Below, piece after piece: positions 42,641-54,442 of a DNA stretch of 64,000 bases. This stretch comes from Pelobates cultripes. Lineage: Eukaryota; Chordata; Amphibia; Anura; Pelobatidae. Positions within the stretch are counted from its first letter, which is position 1. Each line of letters starts with the position of its first letter. The DNA lies in assembly GCA_933207985.1 (NCBI GenBank), contig OW240914.1:199874611-199938610 (forward strand), given 5' to 3'. The notes beneath the pieces were generated by a model that saw only the letters and a program-made list of their open reading frames with translations, did not search any database and was not told the DNA's origin. Made by a program: the position numbers and the translations under genes.

Positions 42641-43170
42641 ACAATAAAATAAGGATCGCCACCGCATTCATTATAGACTGTAATAGGGCAAGTTGGGAAC
42701 ACGTAAGACCACTGAGAAGCGGATTATAGTAGTCAAGGCGAGAGAGGACAGTGGCATGGACAAGCACTGTTGCCGTATCAGGCATTAAATAGGGTCAGAT
42801 GCGCACTATATTTTTGAGATGGAAGCCGCAGGATTTGGCGATTGATTGGACATGAGGGGTAAAGGAGAGGTCAGAGTCAAAGAGAACTCCTAGGCAACGA
42901 GCCTTAGAGATAGAGCGGATGGTAGCACCATTGACTTGGAGGGACACAGACAAGAGAGTAACAACACTTGAGGGATTGAAGACCAGAAGTTCTGTGTTGG
43001 ACAGGTTCAGTTTAAGGTAATGATCAGCCATCCAGTTGAAAATAGCAGAGAGACAGTCAGAGACACGAGTCAAGAGGAGTGATGAGAAATCAGGGGAGGA
43101 CAGATACATTTGCATGTCATCCACGTAGAAGTGATACTGAATGCCAACTGTGCTGTTGGTTTCTCTCAAT
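42641..43170 (-). mobile_element. L2-type non-LTR fragment
   Basis: The minus strand reads GIQYHFYVDDMQMYLSSPDF (catalytic YVDD), LKLNLSNTELLVFNPSS, RCLGVLFDSDLSFTPHVQSI and HLKNIVRI. After a frame change comes TVLVHATVLSRLDYYNPLLS, ending at GLTCSQLALLQSIMNAV. The plus-strand copy at 50612-51897 is the same family (for example HVQSIAKSCGFHLKNI against NVQSITKYCRFHLKNI). It is truncated at both ends. Confidence 0.85.
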
Positions 43171-44176
43171 TAAACTCACACCTCGTAGATGCATTGACCT
43201 TTATTGCTCATATCCTGATGAGGCTATTCCCACTTACTGTCCCCTACTGATTTATGTTTATATAATGGAATCTTCCATTACCTTGGTACTTGAACAGGAC
43301 TGCAGGTCGGCTTCCTTACCACTGACTATGGACCCTGGCCTGGAATGGGCTTCTGTTTTGGGGAGGTAGGGTCACTGCGATCATTTGAACTGCTTTCCCC
43401 CAGGTTTAAGTTTGGGAGGTTGGGATATCCTTGTTTTAAAAGGGGATTTTTTTTCAGGCTCTCCATTGCACTGTGTTGGTGGAAGCTGGGAAATACATTT
43501 ATTTGTATTATTACAATATGCACTCTGTTGGTGGAAGCTGGAAAGTGCATTGATTTGTATAATTACAAGATGCAAATTAGTAAAGTGCAAAAATGACAAT
43601 GTCCATCTATATCTCTGTTTCCACATAGTTTGGAAAGTTGTAATCCCCTAGATAAATGTTAGAGCTTTGTTTTTGTGATTTGTTATATGTTTTCATTTGT
43701 TACATTCTGTTTGCATGAGCTTGTTCATGATGTTAGTTAATAGTTGTCAATTTTTGATTGGTAATCAATGACACTGTCCATAGACTCCCCTAATTGGGTG
43801 TTATTATAAAACTTTTGTTCTATAATAAAGATCGGATATTTTCTGAAGAGACATTTTCTCTCAAGAGTGTCCCCCCCAAGTACTGGACAGGACTGTACTT
43901 GAATTCCATGGCAGAGGTCTGGTGATCACCCAGGAGTATTGTTCCAACATGGTCTGGAAATGTTGATAACTGCTGGATATTCTCCACTGGAAAAAGGTGG
44001 TAGTGAATTGCTGTCCACACGGTTCATTGGAAAATACTTTGAATTTTCTTCTTAAATAACTTAAAGCTACTGAGAACTAAAGACACTGAGAACTCATTTG
44101 AGATGAATATATGAAGAGTCTCTACTATTCTAAATCTTTAGCAATTCACCCTGACATTGCTCAGTTAAAATCAATT

Positions 44177-44177
<1 letters not shown>
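43171..44177. other. Unclassified; local duplication and LTR-like signals
   Basis: A roughly 60-base unit (TTGGTGGAAGCTGG.AA.T.CATT..TTTGTAT.ATTACAA.ATGC) is duplicated at about 43478-43575. At about 43800-43835, ATTATAAAAC followed by AATAAAG resembles the promoter/poly-A layout of an LTR, without supporting ends. Confidence 0.4.

Positions 44178-44231
<54 letters not shown>
44178..44231. repeat. (TA)n microsatellite
   Basis: Uninterrupted TA repeats. Confidence 0.92.
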
Positions 44232-44235
<4 letters not shown>

Positions 44236-46073
44236 GTGAATACATTCACTTATTCTTTAGTTTTATCAACAAATTAGCTTTTTTAATTTGTAAACGTTTT
44301 TCCCATACCTACTGGATATGTTTCAGAAATACAACTTTTTTTGCATTTATGTTTCTTGACTTGGCAAACACAGTAAATATTAGTCATGGGCACAGCAAAA
44401 AAAAGTTTGTCCTAATTCATATCTACCCATGAAACTAAGCACCAAAATTCTCAAAGCCCAGGGAATTACGTGAGAAGGCATTGGGCAACTCATCTGCCAG
44501 AATCTTCCATTATTATCATATTATCTGCCAGCAATAGCTGAAGTACATGGGAGTCCTTGTCCTTGGTACCCCTCATTTTAAATTAATAATTAAGATAATG
44601 TTGAGAAAGCTTCCACAGCAGCTAACTGCTCATTACAAGGAAAAAAGCCTGCACTCTCTCTTTTAAATAATAATAATAATAATAAAAAAAGTACAAATAA
44701 ACAAATTGCATGGACAGTTTGTAATCTTGAAGCAATTCTTTTTTTGTTTATTTCATTTTTAAGGTGAATCATTCATTCGCCTTTCTTATGAAACAAGGAA
44801 TGACCCATTTGAGTCCTACAAAAACAATTGCCTGTGTTTGGTAAATATTGCTGATCCAAACAAGCTTCAATGACATGAGTAACAGCAAATAATTGCACAA
44901 TATGGGTATTGCTCCAATGTGAACACGTTTTTATATCTTCCCATCATTTATATGTGGTGTTCGTTTTGAAGAAAACTGAAAAAACTGTAATTAAATAATA
45001 AAGTATTTGAATAAATTGTAAATATTACTGAGAGAAAATGATAATTTAAGGAAGCTGGAGGATTAAGTATGTAGAGGTTATAAATATATTCAGTCACTTT
45101 GAATTACAACAATAATTGAGAAATCCGTTCAAGTCAAAATATGTATTTAACATTAATGTTAAAAAAAAAATGTCAGAAAGTGAACTAGGTGACTACTTTC
45201 AAAATACATTCTACATCAATCTATGTATTGTATGTCTTTCTGTTTTTCTATCAAAAAGATAAATTACATCAACAGTGAAAAATAAAGCAAGAGCACATAT
45301 GATGGGGACAGAGGCTGTTTGTATTGATAAGTTGAAGGTCTATATTTCCTTATGTGTTATCAGAAGACATATTACAAGACACCTTTCTTTGTAAAGGCAT
45401 CTTTCTGTCTTCAGTGCCATCAATAGATAAAGTGAAAAAGCAGACTACCAAAATTATTTTCCATGCCTTTGACTTGCATTATTCCTGGTGGTTGAAGGTT
45501 ATAATCAAAGCTACAATGCCGGCAAAGCATCTGGATTATTGTAGTTCACAATATATAGTGTGCAAATGTTGTCTACCCTGGCCTAATCCCTAACCCAATT
45601 TAAACAATGGACTCATTGATATAATATGCTCAGATAGGGATTGTTAATCTAAAACTAATATAGTGGTAGATCATGTTAGCATGGCTGCTTAAAATTGGAT
45701 CCCATATCAATAAAGTATTTACAATATGAGATGCTGGATGAATCAACAGAGAGATGTGCATATAACTGTTAAAACAGTTTTCCCTACGGCCTTCCATATA
45801 GAAAAACACAAACTTTATGTTAGTGCCAGAGTATGTTTTATGGACCGAAAAAAGGTAGTTAGTTATGCAGCCTAATGTGCAACTTGTTAGACTAAGTCCA
45901 GGTCTGCTTCACCCAAACTACTGTCTTCTACCTTATGTCTGTAAGCCACATGAAAATACATAATTATGCTATGCAGGCTTTGTCAGTTGTCTAATCTGCT
46001 GTTCTCTTTGTGGACTTGCCTGGGCTTTAGCGCTAAAGTTGTGTGGGTGGATGTACTCCACGACATCCTAATA
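44232..46073. other. No recognisable gene; short (TAA)n
   Basis: AT-rich non-coding DNA. (AAT)n occurs at about 44667-44687. Open frames have no domain. Confidence 0.45.
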
Positions 46074-46510
46074 ACAGTGGCATCACTGGGGGGGGGGGCA
46101 GAGGGGGCCATGTCTGTGTGTGTGAGGATCAGTTTGTGTGTATGTGTATTTTTATTTTTTATTTTAAACAATTATTAAAGTAAAAATTGCAAAGCTCTTC
46201 CCTATCCCATTCTCTACACCCCCTGAACACAGTACACCCTCACAGACAGTGAACCCCACATACAGTACACTCCCACCAACACAGAATACACCTTTGCATA
46301 CACACACAGTGCACCCCTCACACACATCATCTCTTCACCCACATACACACTTCTTCCCCTCTTACCTTCACCCCCCAACACGTACATACATACATAAATA
46401 TATGCTCCACCCCATTACACACCAAATCCATATATATATATATATATATATACACAGTTAGAAAACATGTGTAATGTGTATATATATGTGTACATATATA
46501 TATATACTTT

Positions 46511-46550
<40 letters not shown>

Positions 46551-46567
46551 CACAGTTATAAAACATG

Positions 46568-46605
<38 letters not shown>

Positions 46606-46678
46606 TATATACACACACACACATATATATACACACGTTTTAAAACTGCCCCCCTACTTTTGTCCTTGGTCCCTTATG

Positions 46679-46755
<77 letters not shown>

Positions 46756-46835
46756 GTTTTAAAACTGCTGCCCTACTTTTGTCCCTGGCCCCTTATGTGC
46801 CCCCCCTAAGTATGAATCCTGGAGATGCCACTGCC
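46074..46835. mobile_element. MITE C-family remnant filled with micro- and minisatellites
   Basis: The right end (CCTTATGTGCCCCCCCTAAG, ATGAATCCTGGAGATGCCAC, 46790-46833) matches the right arm of MITE C at about 13550-13590. The segment GTTTTAAAACTGC...CTACTTTTGTCC occurs twice (about 46637 and 46755). The left end AGTGGCATCACTGG is a worn inverted partner. Between are CACAG.ACACCC-type repeats (46215-46330) and long TA and CA arrays (46430-46750). Confidence 0.6.
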
Positions 46836-47960
46836 TAATGATGACCAATTTGTCCCCACTGCCCCCCTGTATAATTCTCCATGGGCACTTTGGCATGATT
46901 TTGGAACAATTTCCATTTTTGTTTTTGAAGAAAAAAGCATGACTTTGATTGTAAGCTCTTTTGAGCAATTCCCTCATTACCTATTGGTCCTGTACGTCTG
47001 ACTTGTGTGTTAAACATATTTTTATTATTTTGAACTCCAATATGTTTGTGTTTTATAAATAATAATAGCAATAATCATAGCAGCAATAATGACTGTCTCT
47101 ATACATGCCTGGTTTTCTCAAGATTGTAATTATTAATATTTTTAAGTACTATTTAGTTGGCAATTTTATATTGGAACACATCCTAAGATAACATGCTGTG
47201 CATGACTATTGATCTTTTCTTCACAAATTACAAATACTTGCAGGCAATGGGTTATTAGAATATTCCAGGGATGCAAATTGAGCAAACTTCAAGATGTCCA
47301 AGTTCCTCTGAGAGTTAGACAAGAATATCTTCTATTTTATAAATAACAGAAAAAAACATCTCTTATAAATCACACAAATTAACCCCTGCAACGTGTCTAT
47401 TTCACTTGATATTTAGCTTATTACTGCAGGCAGCGAGTGAGACGTGTGCTTTGGGTTGGATCATCAAATGCACTTTAATATTAAATATACTTACTTCATT
47501 TGGCCTTTTCCATTATAATCTGCAGAGTCTTTTTCTGTGTAAAGTGATTTCACCGCATGGTGTAAGGGAGGCAGGAACATGCTGTACAGAGCTGTACGTG
47601 AAACGTGGGCAAGATCTGGATATAATTCTAAATATAATAATGAGAGTGCAATGCTTCATTACTGTTCCACTTTACATTCCATTTATTAATTCTTCAAATC
47701 ATTTATATAAGTATAGATCTGGTTGTTATTTTTTTAATTTTTTTTTTGTGCTGTGTTATTTCTGTACTTATGACTCCCAGTTAATAAATGTGATCGCTGT
47801 AACGCGACGTTTTCGTGTGAATGTGCATTAGGATGTCATAACATGTGCATCCATGGATACCAAACATAACGTTACGTGTGAACACATGATCACGGTATGA
47901 TGTCTTAACGCACGTTCACACGATGAATTATACTTATAAATATCTGTTTATTTGTGACTG
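46836..47960. other. No recognisable gene
   Basis: Non-coding, AT-rich. The open frame at 47406-47831 has no known domain and looks random. Confidence 0.45.
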
Positions 47961-48118
47961 TATGTATTTTGATAAAGACCCAGGAGGGTCGTAATCTTGA
48001 TCTTATTGGTTTAAAGCTCTGAAATTCCATAATTTGCTCTCGTCTTGGACCTTTGCTATATTTAGTGTGAGGAAGTACCCAGGTGGTCTATGTTATATAT
48101 ATATATATATATATTAAT
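47961..48118 (+). mobile_element. Worn Penelope-type hairpin and TA repeat
   Basis: GATAAAGACCCAGGAGGGTC at 47971-47990 pairs GACCC with GGGTC and is followed by GTAATCTTGATC, a decayed form of the CTGANGAA-stem-GAAACG motif. A (TA)n run lies at about 48094-48114. Confidence 0.35.
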
Positions 48119-48361
48119 TTAAAATCCCCATATATTATGGCCACAAAGGGGAGGGGCTAAGGGAGAAGGAAATGTGGCAGCAGCTGTCCAAGCCTCTCTG
48201 GTTTTACATGGTGCTGGGATGGATAGTATGCTATCCATCATAGCTCGTTCAAAAACAAGATTTTTCAGCACATAAAGGCTTGCTTCTGGGGGAGAGGGCA
48301 CTTACACTGTTAGGGGCACAGAGGGGCACATTTACACCAAACATTATTGCTTGAGATATTG

Positions 48362-48399
48362 TTAAAGGACCACTATAGTGCCAGGAAAACAAATTGGTT
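48362..48399 (+). mobile_element. MITE end
   Basis: GTTAAAGGACCACTATAGTG is a terminus of the MITE A/B group, directly in front of the minisatellite. Confidence 0.5.
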
Positions 48400-49025
48400 T
48401 TGGAGAGGGAGGCACACAAAGGGCTGTGGAGGATAGTCAAACAGAGTGCTGGGAGAGGAAGAGGTACACAAAGAGCTGTGGAGGATAGGCACATAGAATG
48501 CTGGGGTAAAGAGGCATACAGAGTGCTGGGGGGTGGAGAGGCACTCAGAGGGCTAGAGTGGAAAAAAAGGCACACAGAGGGCAGGGGGAAAAGAGGCACA
48601 CAGACAGCTGGGAGGGGAAGAGGCACACAGAGGGATTGGGGGAAAGAGACACACAGAAACCTGGGAGGGGAAGAGGCACACAGAGGGCTGGGGGGAAAGT
48701 GGCACACAAAGGGCTGGGGAGGAAAGGTACACAGAGGGCTAGGAGGTAAAAGAGGAACAAAGAGGGCTGGGGGAAAGAGTCACATAGAGGGCTGGGAGGG
48801 GGCACACAAAGGGCTGTGGAGGATAGGCACACAGAGTGCTGGGAGGGGAAGTGGTACACAAAGGGCTGTGGAGGATAGGCACACAGAGTGCTGGGGGAAA
48901 AGAGGCACACAGAGGGCTAGAGTGGAAAAGAGGCACACAGAGGGCTGGGGGGAAAGTGGCTCACAGACAACTGGGAGTGGAAGAGACACACAGTGTGCTG
49001 GTAGAGGAAGAGGCACACAAAGGTT
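48400..49025. repeat. Purine-rich minisatellite, about 625 bp
   Basis: Units of about 26 bases, consensus GAGGCACACAGAGGGCTGGG plus GGGAAA. Variants include AGTGCTGGGAGAGGAAG. Long open frames on both strands reflect the repeat, not a gene. Confidence 0.93.
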
Positions 49026-50505
49026 GAATAGTGGTTAATGTCAGAGTTAGATTACATAAATTACTTAGTTAGATTAAGGGGAGTTAAACATAGCATTACG
49101 GTAAATAAATAGGATTATTTTCAAGTTTAGGCTTTGAGTGTTGGAGTTTGAAGGGCTATTTACAAAGTACTCACCATACTATGTATTTGTTAGTGATAAC
49201 GGCTATGGAGCTGTAATAGGAGATTAGGGGTTGTTATAGGGGGGCACGAGATATAGTAAGGGGTTAGAGGCTGCAAAAGGGTGATAGGGTCTGTAGTTCG
49301 GGACTAGGAACTTTAATGAGGTGTGATGAGCTCTAATAAAAAACTGCATTTAAAAAAAAAAAAATTAAACTCAGTGGAGAGAAGCCCCAAACCAGATGGC
49401 ACAATGGGGCACAGAGCGAACCCCTCAATGGTCTGTTAAAGGCAAGGAACAGCTGCTTTCGTCCCTTTACATTACTGTGCTTAGCTCAGGTGCCCCTTTT
49501 GCCCTGTGGTAAAGACACCCTAATCGCTTTTTGATTTCCTTTACCTGTCACTTAAGGGATTATATAAGAAAGAAAAAAAAATCATTGTTTTCATTGAGTT
49601 CTGTAGGGATAATTGTCAAATACATTTCTGTTATTTCAGCAAAAAAATCAATACTGCAATTAACACATACATAATAATTTTCCTCAGTATTCTTTTTCAA
49701 TCTGGAAAAGAAATAGACATTTTTTTCTTCTTATTACCAATTATTATATCATTAGAAAAGGCCTAGATAGCTTTATTTCTGACAGTTCAGACATTCCTTG
49801 AAAATGTTTAGTTCTATATGAGCAGTAAAAAGAAGTAAAAGTTATTTAAACATAATATTAGACAATAAAGGATGACAGAAGCCAAGGGAAAAATACTGGA
49901 AACAAAAAGTAAGAGGTAAGGATGGTTTCTTAAGAATTAAAATTGATCAAACAATATAAAGTTCCATATCACAGGCCATGGAATCCCACAACGTGCTTCA
50001 AATCAGACTTGTATAATTATGTGGAATAAAGCTGTCTATAGACCTAAGGACAAAGATTTGTGAAGAGTGTTTTTTAAAAATGAAACATAATTTTCAGCAC
50101 TAAAGTAATGTGATATCAGTACAACTAGACATGGAACTATAAGAGAGTTAGTAATGAATTTAAGCAAGAAATTAGACAAATGGCAGTCCTCTAATGCACT
50201 CCCTCCCCAACTATTCTCTTGGAATCCTAGTGGCTCCAGTCATTTCCAGTCAGTAAATAGGATTATGTAGAATTATACATAAACCCTACACCTGAACTGG
50301 ACCACCTTTTTTGGTGGCATCAGTTTGATATGCAAATTGCCTAGGCTTTATCTGTAATGGAACAAGATGAGCTAAAACAAGCTTGAGATCTGAGTGGGGA
50401 ACCAACAAAGGACAAATATGTAAGTATTATTTTCTCAGTATACTCTTGAGCCTTACCTGATTGGTTACACCCTTTTTTCACTTAGGGTACCAGGGGGTAG
50501 AGGGA
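49026..50505. other. No recognisable feature
   Basis: Non-coding DNA; some GGGTTAGGGGCTGTAATAG-like local repetition at about 49200-49330, otherwise nothing. Confidence 0.45.
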
Positions 50506-52090
50506 AGGGGAGAAAATAGGTGGCTGCTCACTGTTTAGTAGACATTCACCTATTTGCGGCATAGCGAGTAGGGGCAGAAGAGATATTGTAATCTCCCTTA
50601 TACTACTATGGGGGTCCTGGTCCCACCTCTCCCAGTGCTTTTTCAGTGTATCTTTCTCTGGTTTTGCCTCTTCTCCCCAACCCCTCTCTGTTGGCGTTCC
50701 CCAAGGTTCTGTCCTTGGTACCCTACTGTTCTCCATCTTTACTGCCTCCCTTGGTAAACCTATCAGCTCCTTTGGCTTCCATTATCATTTAAATGCAGAT
50801 GACACACAAATCTACCTATCCTCTTCTGATCTCTCTCCACCCACCTTGACTCATGTCTCTGACTGCCTTTCCACGATTTCGAACTGAATGGCTGCTCACT
50901 TCCTTATACTCAACCTGTCCAAAACAGAACTTCTGGTCTTTCCTCCCTCAAATGTTGCTACTCTGTCTCCTTCTAAGTCAACGGCGCCACCATCACCTCA
51001 ACCTCGCAGGCTCGCTGCTTAGGTGTTCTTTTTGACTCTGACCTCTGCTTCACCCCAAATGTCCAGTCGATCACCAAATACTGCCGCTTCCATCTCAAAA
51101 ACATAGCTCGCATCCGCCTCTATTTAACACCAGACGCATCTAATATGCTGGTCCATGCCATTGTTCTTTCTCGCCTTGACTACTGCAATCCCCTTCTCAG
51201 TGGTCTTACATGTTCCCAAATTGCACCACTGCAATCTATAATGAATGCGGTGATGAGGCTCATTTTCCTGCTTTCCTGCACCTCCCACGTCTCCCCCTTG
51301 TGTCAGTCCATATATTGGCTTCCAGTTTGATATAGGGCACAATTTAAGATTCTGGTGCTTGCTTACAAGTCCCTACATATTGCTGCTCCAACCTACCTAT
51401 CCTCCCTAATACACAAGTATGTCCCGTTGAGGACTCTGTGCTCTGCCAAAGACCTACGTCTATCCTCTGTCCGTACTCCCACATCTGATGCTTCCCTCCA
51501 AGACTGTGGAACTCCCTTTCCTTCTCTGTTAGAATTTCACCCAGTCTCCATTCCTTCAAAAAAATCTTTGAAAATACACTTCTTCAGGATAGCATATCAT
51601 TTAAACTGTTAGTGGGTTTTCACCCCCCCATGACTCCTTTCCCGCAACTGTCAAAATAGCCTAAGTTCTCAGTTAATATTTTTCTAGCAACCTATTTCAT
51701 TACCCCTACTTATACCCTTTGTGTCACTATACCCAACTCCCTCTAGCATGTAGGCTCATTGAGCAGGGCCCTCAACCTCTCTGTTCCTGTGCGTCCATTT
51801 GTCTGGTTACATGTCTGTTAGTCCACCCATTGTACAGCGATACGGAATTTGCTGGTGCTACATAAATAATAAAATAACAATAATAATAATAATAATATTA
51901 GAGTGAGGAGGGGCAAGGAGGGCTAGGAAGTGGAAGCTCCCTTCTTATAATAATCTTATAATAATCTTTACAAACACTTTGGGCCCCCTCCCACTGCTAA
52001 CGGGTGTCTTCCCCTTTTGTCACTTAGGGCCCCCACTCTTCATTAATGGGCAGGGGCTGGGGGAGACAATATGTCCCCCCCTTCAGCCCA
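50506..52090. mobile_element. MITE D relative, split by an L2-type fragment
   Basis: The left part has GGCTGCTCACTGTTTAGTAG and ATAGCGAGTAGGGGCA, as in MITE D at about 21290-21340. The right part (51965-52090) has GGGCCCCCTCCCACTGCTAA and GGGCCCCCACTC...GGGCAGGGGCTGG, as in the 71-bp array. The L2-type sequence 50612-51897 separates them. The outer hairpin ends were not found. Confidence 0.6.
50612..51897 (+). pseudogene. L2-type non-LTR retrotransposon, RT C-terminal half
   Basis: In rough order: [19 protein letters not shown] (frame-disturbed, about 50690), [18 protein letters not shown] (about 50785, catalytic box NADD in place of Y/F-A-D-D), LILNLSKTELLVFPPSN, CLGVLFDSDLCFTPNVQSI, CRFHLKNIARIRLYLTPDAS, LVHAIVLSRLDYCNPLLSGL and QSIMNAVMRLIFLLSC. 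The tail is LAYKSLHIAAPTYLSSLIHK, LRTLCSAKDLRLSSV and KKSLKIHFF. It ends in a (TAA)n-type run at about 51865-51897, the usual 3' end. It is 5'-truncated with stops and frame changes. Confidence 0.85.
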
Positions 52091-52740
52091 GGTAGACCCT
52101 ATAGATGTGGAACAGCAGCTTTGGTAGGTCGGTTGCCTGGATGAGGACTTCTGAATGTCTGCCCTTGGGACCTCTGATCTTCCGTAATCACTAGAGAATC
52201 CTGTGCCGCCATCCTCCAGCGCTCCTCCAACTTGTCGCAGAAGCACCATATAGTAGCTTCCAAGTTAACCAGTGTGCAATCGTGTGAGCTGATTGGGCTG
52301 GGTCTGCACTGCAGCATGATGTTACAACATGGGTGTCCAGGTCGATGTTCGGCATTGCTTACAGGCTAGTCGCGCCTTGATAGTACCGGCTGTATAGATC
52401 TGGCCAGTAGGGACCTGGATAATCCCCACCAGTCTGGGAGGTGGGGAGGTTAGCAGGAAGTGGAGCTCTCCAGGCTAGCTAAAGAGTGAGGAAAGCAGCT
52501 GTCTCTTCTCTGCTAAGCTCACAAGAAGGCCACAGGGGCTGAATTCTAGCAAACCTTTCCTGGAGAATCCCAAGAAATGTATTGTTGTGGGGATTCTCTC
52601 TGTAGGGTCCGCATGTGGCAGTGTTTAGGTCTGCGATCAGGCCGAGGATAGCTCTAAGTTAACGGTGCCAGACGCGGGTACTCATCCCCACACATCTTGT
52701 CTCCTTGGTAGTCAGGCTCCGCCCCCTTCTTCTTCAGTTT
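52091..52740. other. Unclassified, GC-richer DNA
   Basis: Composition and style differ from the AT-rich flanks. On the minus strand it starts GGGGGCGGAGCCTGACTACC, reminiscent of retroelement 5' regions, and a short frame reads CFCDKLEERWRMAAQDSL. I cannot assign a family. Confidence 0.3.
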
Positions 52741-53640
52741 TTTTGTTAGTTTATGCTTCTGTATGTCAGATTAAAATGTTGTTAAATTATTCTTTATTTT
52801 AAACAGTATTAAAATGTGATTTGTTATTTAATTTCCTTCTCATTTTTTTTTAAACTTACATGGTGTCTGAGTTGCAGCACAATGGGTTGCCCGGCAGCCC
52901 TTGCCACATTGCCTTAGAGATCACTTTTACCCACACAGGCTTGTGAAATAAATTAAAAAGAGATTTATGATGGCTTCATAAACAGAAGTGTTGATGATTG
53001 TTAGGCTATAACCAGTGACAAAATCTAAGCATGTAGATATTCATCTGCCCAGATTGACTGTAGATAAAGTATCATCGTACATTAGCCAAAGGAAGTGTTC
53101 AAAAGTCCACCAGTAGGAAAAATCCAAAGAGCAGTGATCACAGGAGTGTACTAAGGAGGGAACTATTGTTAAAAATAATGTTAACACCTGCCTCAAATAT
53201 GACTAGATGGTTCAGAAGGTTTTTAAAGAATGCTATTGGCATATGAATTGAAAGTGTAACATGTAAACAAGAAACAAAAATAATTTTATTCCATTCATGA
53301 AAATATGGTATTTTAAGTATTATTGCCTTAGGACCTGGACAGCTTGGAATCATTGATGGAAAAAATTAGTTTTGAATTGTAATATCAAATCCTACTGGGA
53401 AATATCAGTGTATCCAACTGTGAGAAAATAACAATAAAGCAGTGATTTGTAACAAATATGTGTGCAAATTGCAGCTATTTTTTACAAATTTGAAACTATT
53501 GTTTTTTGCCATACATATATTCTTAGTTGAATTGGTATTCTTGGAAGGTAAAAAAAAAACTAAAAAAAACAATAGTTGAGCTACACTACAAATTGTTTCA
53601 GCCCTAGCCATACCTAACCTGACTGAGAGACTCACACAAA
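52741..53640. other. No recognisable feature
   Basis: AT-rich non-coding DNA. Confidence 0.45.
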
Positions 53641-53935
53641 CTTCTTTTTATGCACAGTGTTTAATTTAGAATTTCATATCTCCTGCTCTGTTAATAGACT
53701 GATATGAGACTTATGTGTTTGATTAAGCTTCAATTAACAGAGCAGGAGATAAACACGACTAAACTTTTTCATGTAGACCGTGTCAGTCACAGCCAGTGAA
53801 GGTGTGGCTAGAGATGAAAAAAACAGAAACAAAAATGATTTAACGCTTAAATGGCAGATAATTGAGCAGTGAGACTGCAGGGGCATGATATGAACACCAC
53901 AATTGCTTCATTAGCTTTCTTAAAATTATTTTGCT
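53641..53935. mobile_element. MITE A fragment
   Basis: Shares ATTTAGAATTTC, TCCTGCTCTGTT, CAGTCACAG.CAG.GAAG and AAATGGCAGATAATTGAGCA with the right two thirds of MITE A (1755-2000). A hairpin forms between TCTCCTGCTCTGTTAAT and its inverted copy 55 bases on. The ends are missing. Confidence 0.65.
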
Positions 53936-54064
53936 ATTTATATTTTTTATATTTTTGTTTGTTTATTAGTTTTACACAATAAGATAAACAATATAGAAGG
54001 ACACATACAATGACAATTCTGTTGTGACACCATTTAGTATAAAGCTTGCATTTAGACCAATAAT

Positions 54065-54066
<2 letters not shown>

Positions 54067-54145
<79 letters not shown>
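54067..54145. repeat. (TA)n microsatellite
   Basis: Two TA blocks around a short A run. Confidence 0.92.
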
Positions 54146-54442
54146 CAGGTACAGCAGGTACACATGAGCGTGTTACAATGTTACAAACAAGGTTTCTGTC
54201 ACATATGTGTTCATTGTTTCATTTCCATATTTAGTAAACAAGAAATTAGCATATGTGTGAAAAGGAAAATTAAACTGTAAAATAATTATTAACTTTAAAA
54301 ACAAAAAGCGATGATTGTTCTGTGCTGTGATTTCCAGACAATTAGTATGTATTTATCCGTGGGGTAAGGCACTGTTACTGCCTATCAGTGTTCAAAGATA
54401 GGTTTAAATGTACATTTGTGTCAGTATATATATATATATATA

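Noticed and set aside
43800..43860. LTR promoter/poly-A signals
   Set aside because: TATA-like and AATAAA-like words occur but no LTR ends, duplication or internal genes support them.
46565..46762. Open frame of Tyr/Ile/His repeats
   Set aside because: Translation of TA and CA dinucleotide repeats.
47406..47831. 141-codon open frame with hydrophobic stretches
   Set aside because: No domain, AT-rich random composition, no splice or transcript signals.
48249..49038. Overlapping open frames on both strands (up to 214 codons)
   Set aside because: They lie in the 26-bp minisatellite; the proteins are repeats of the unit.
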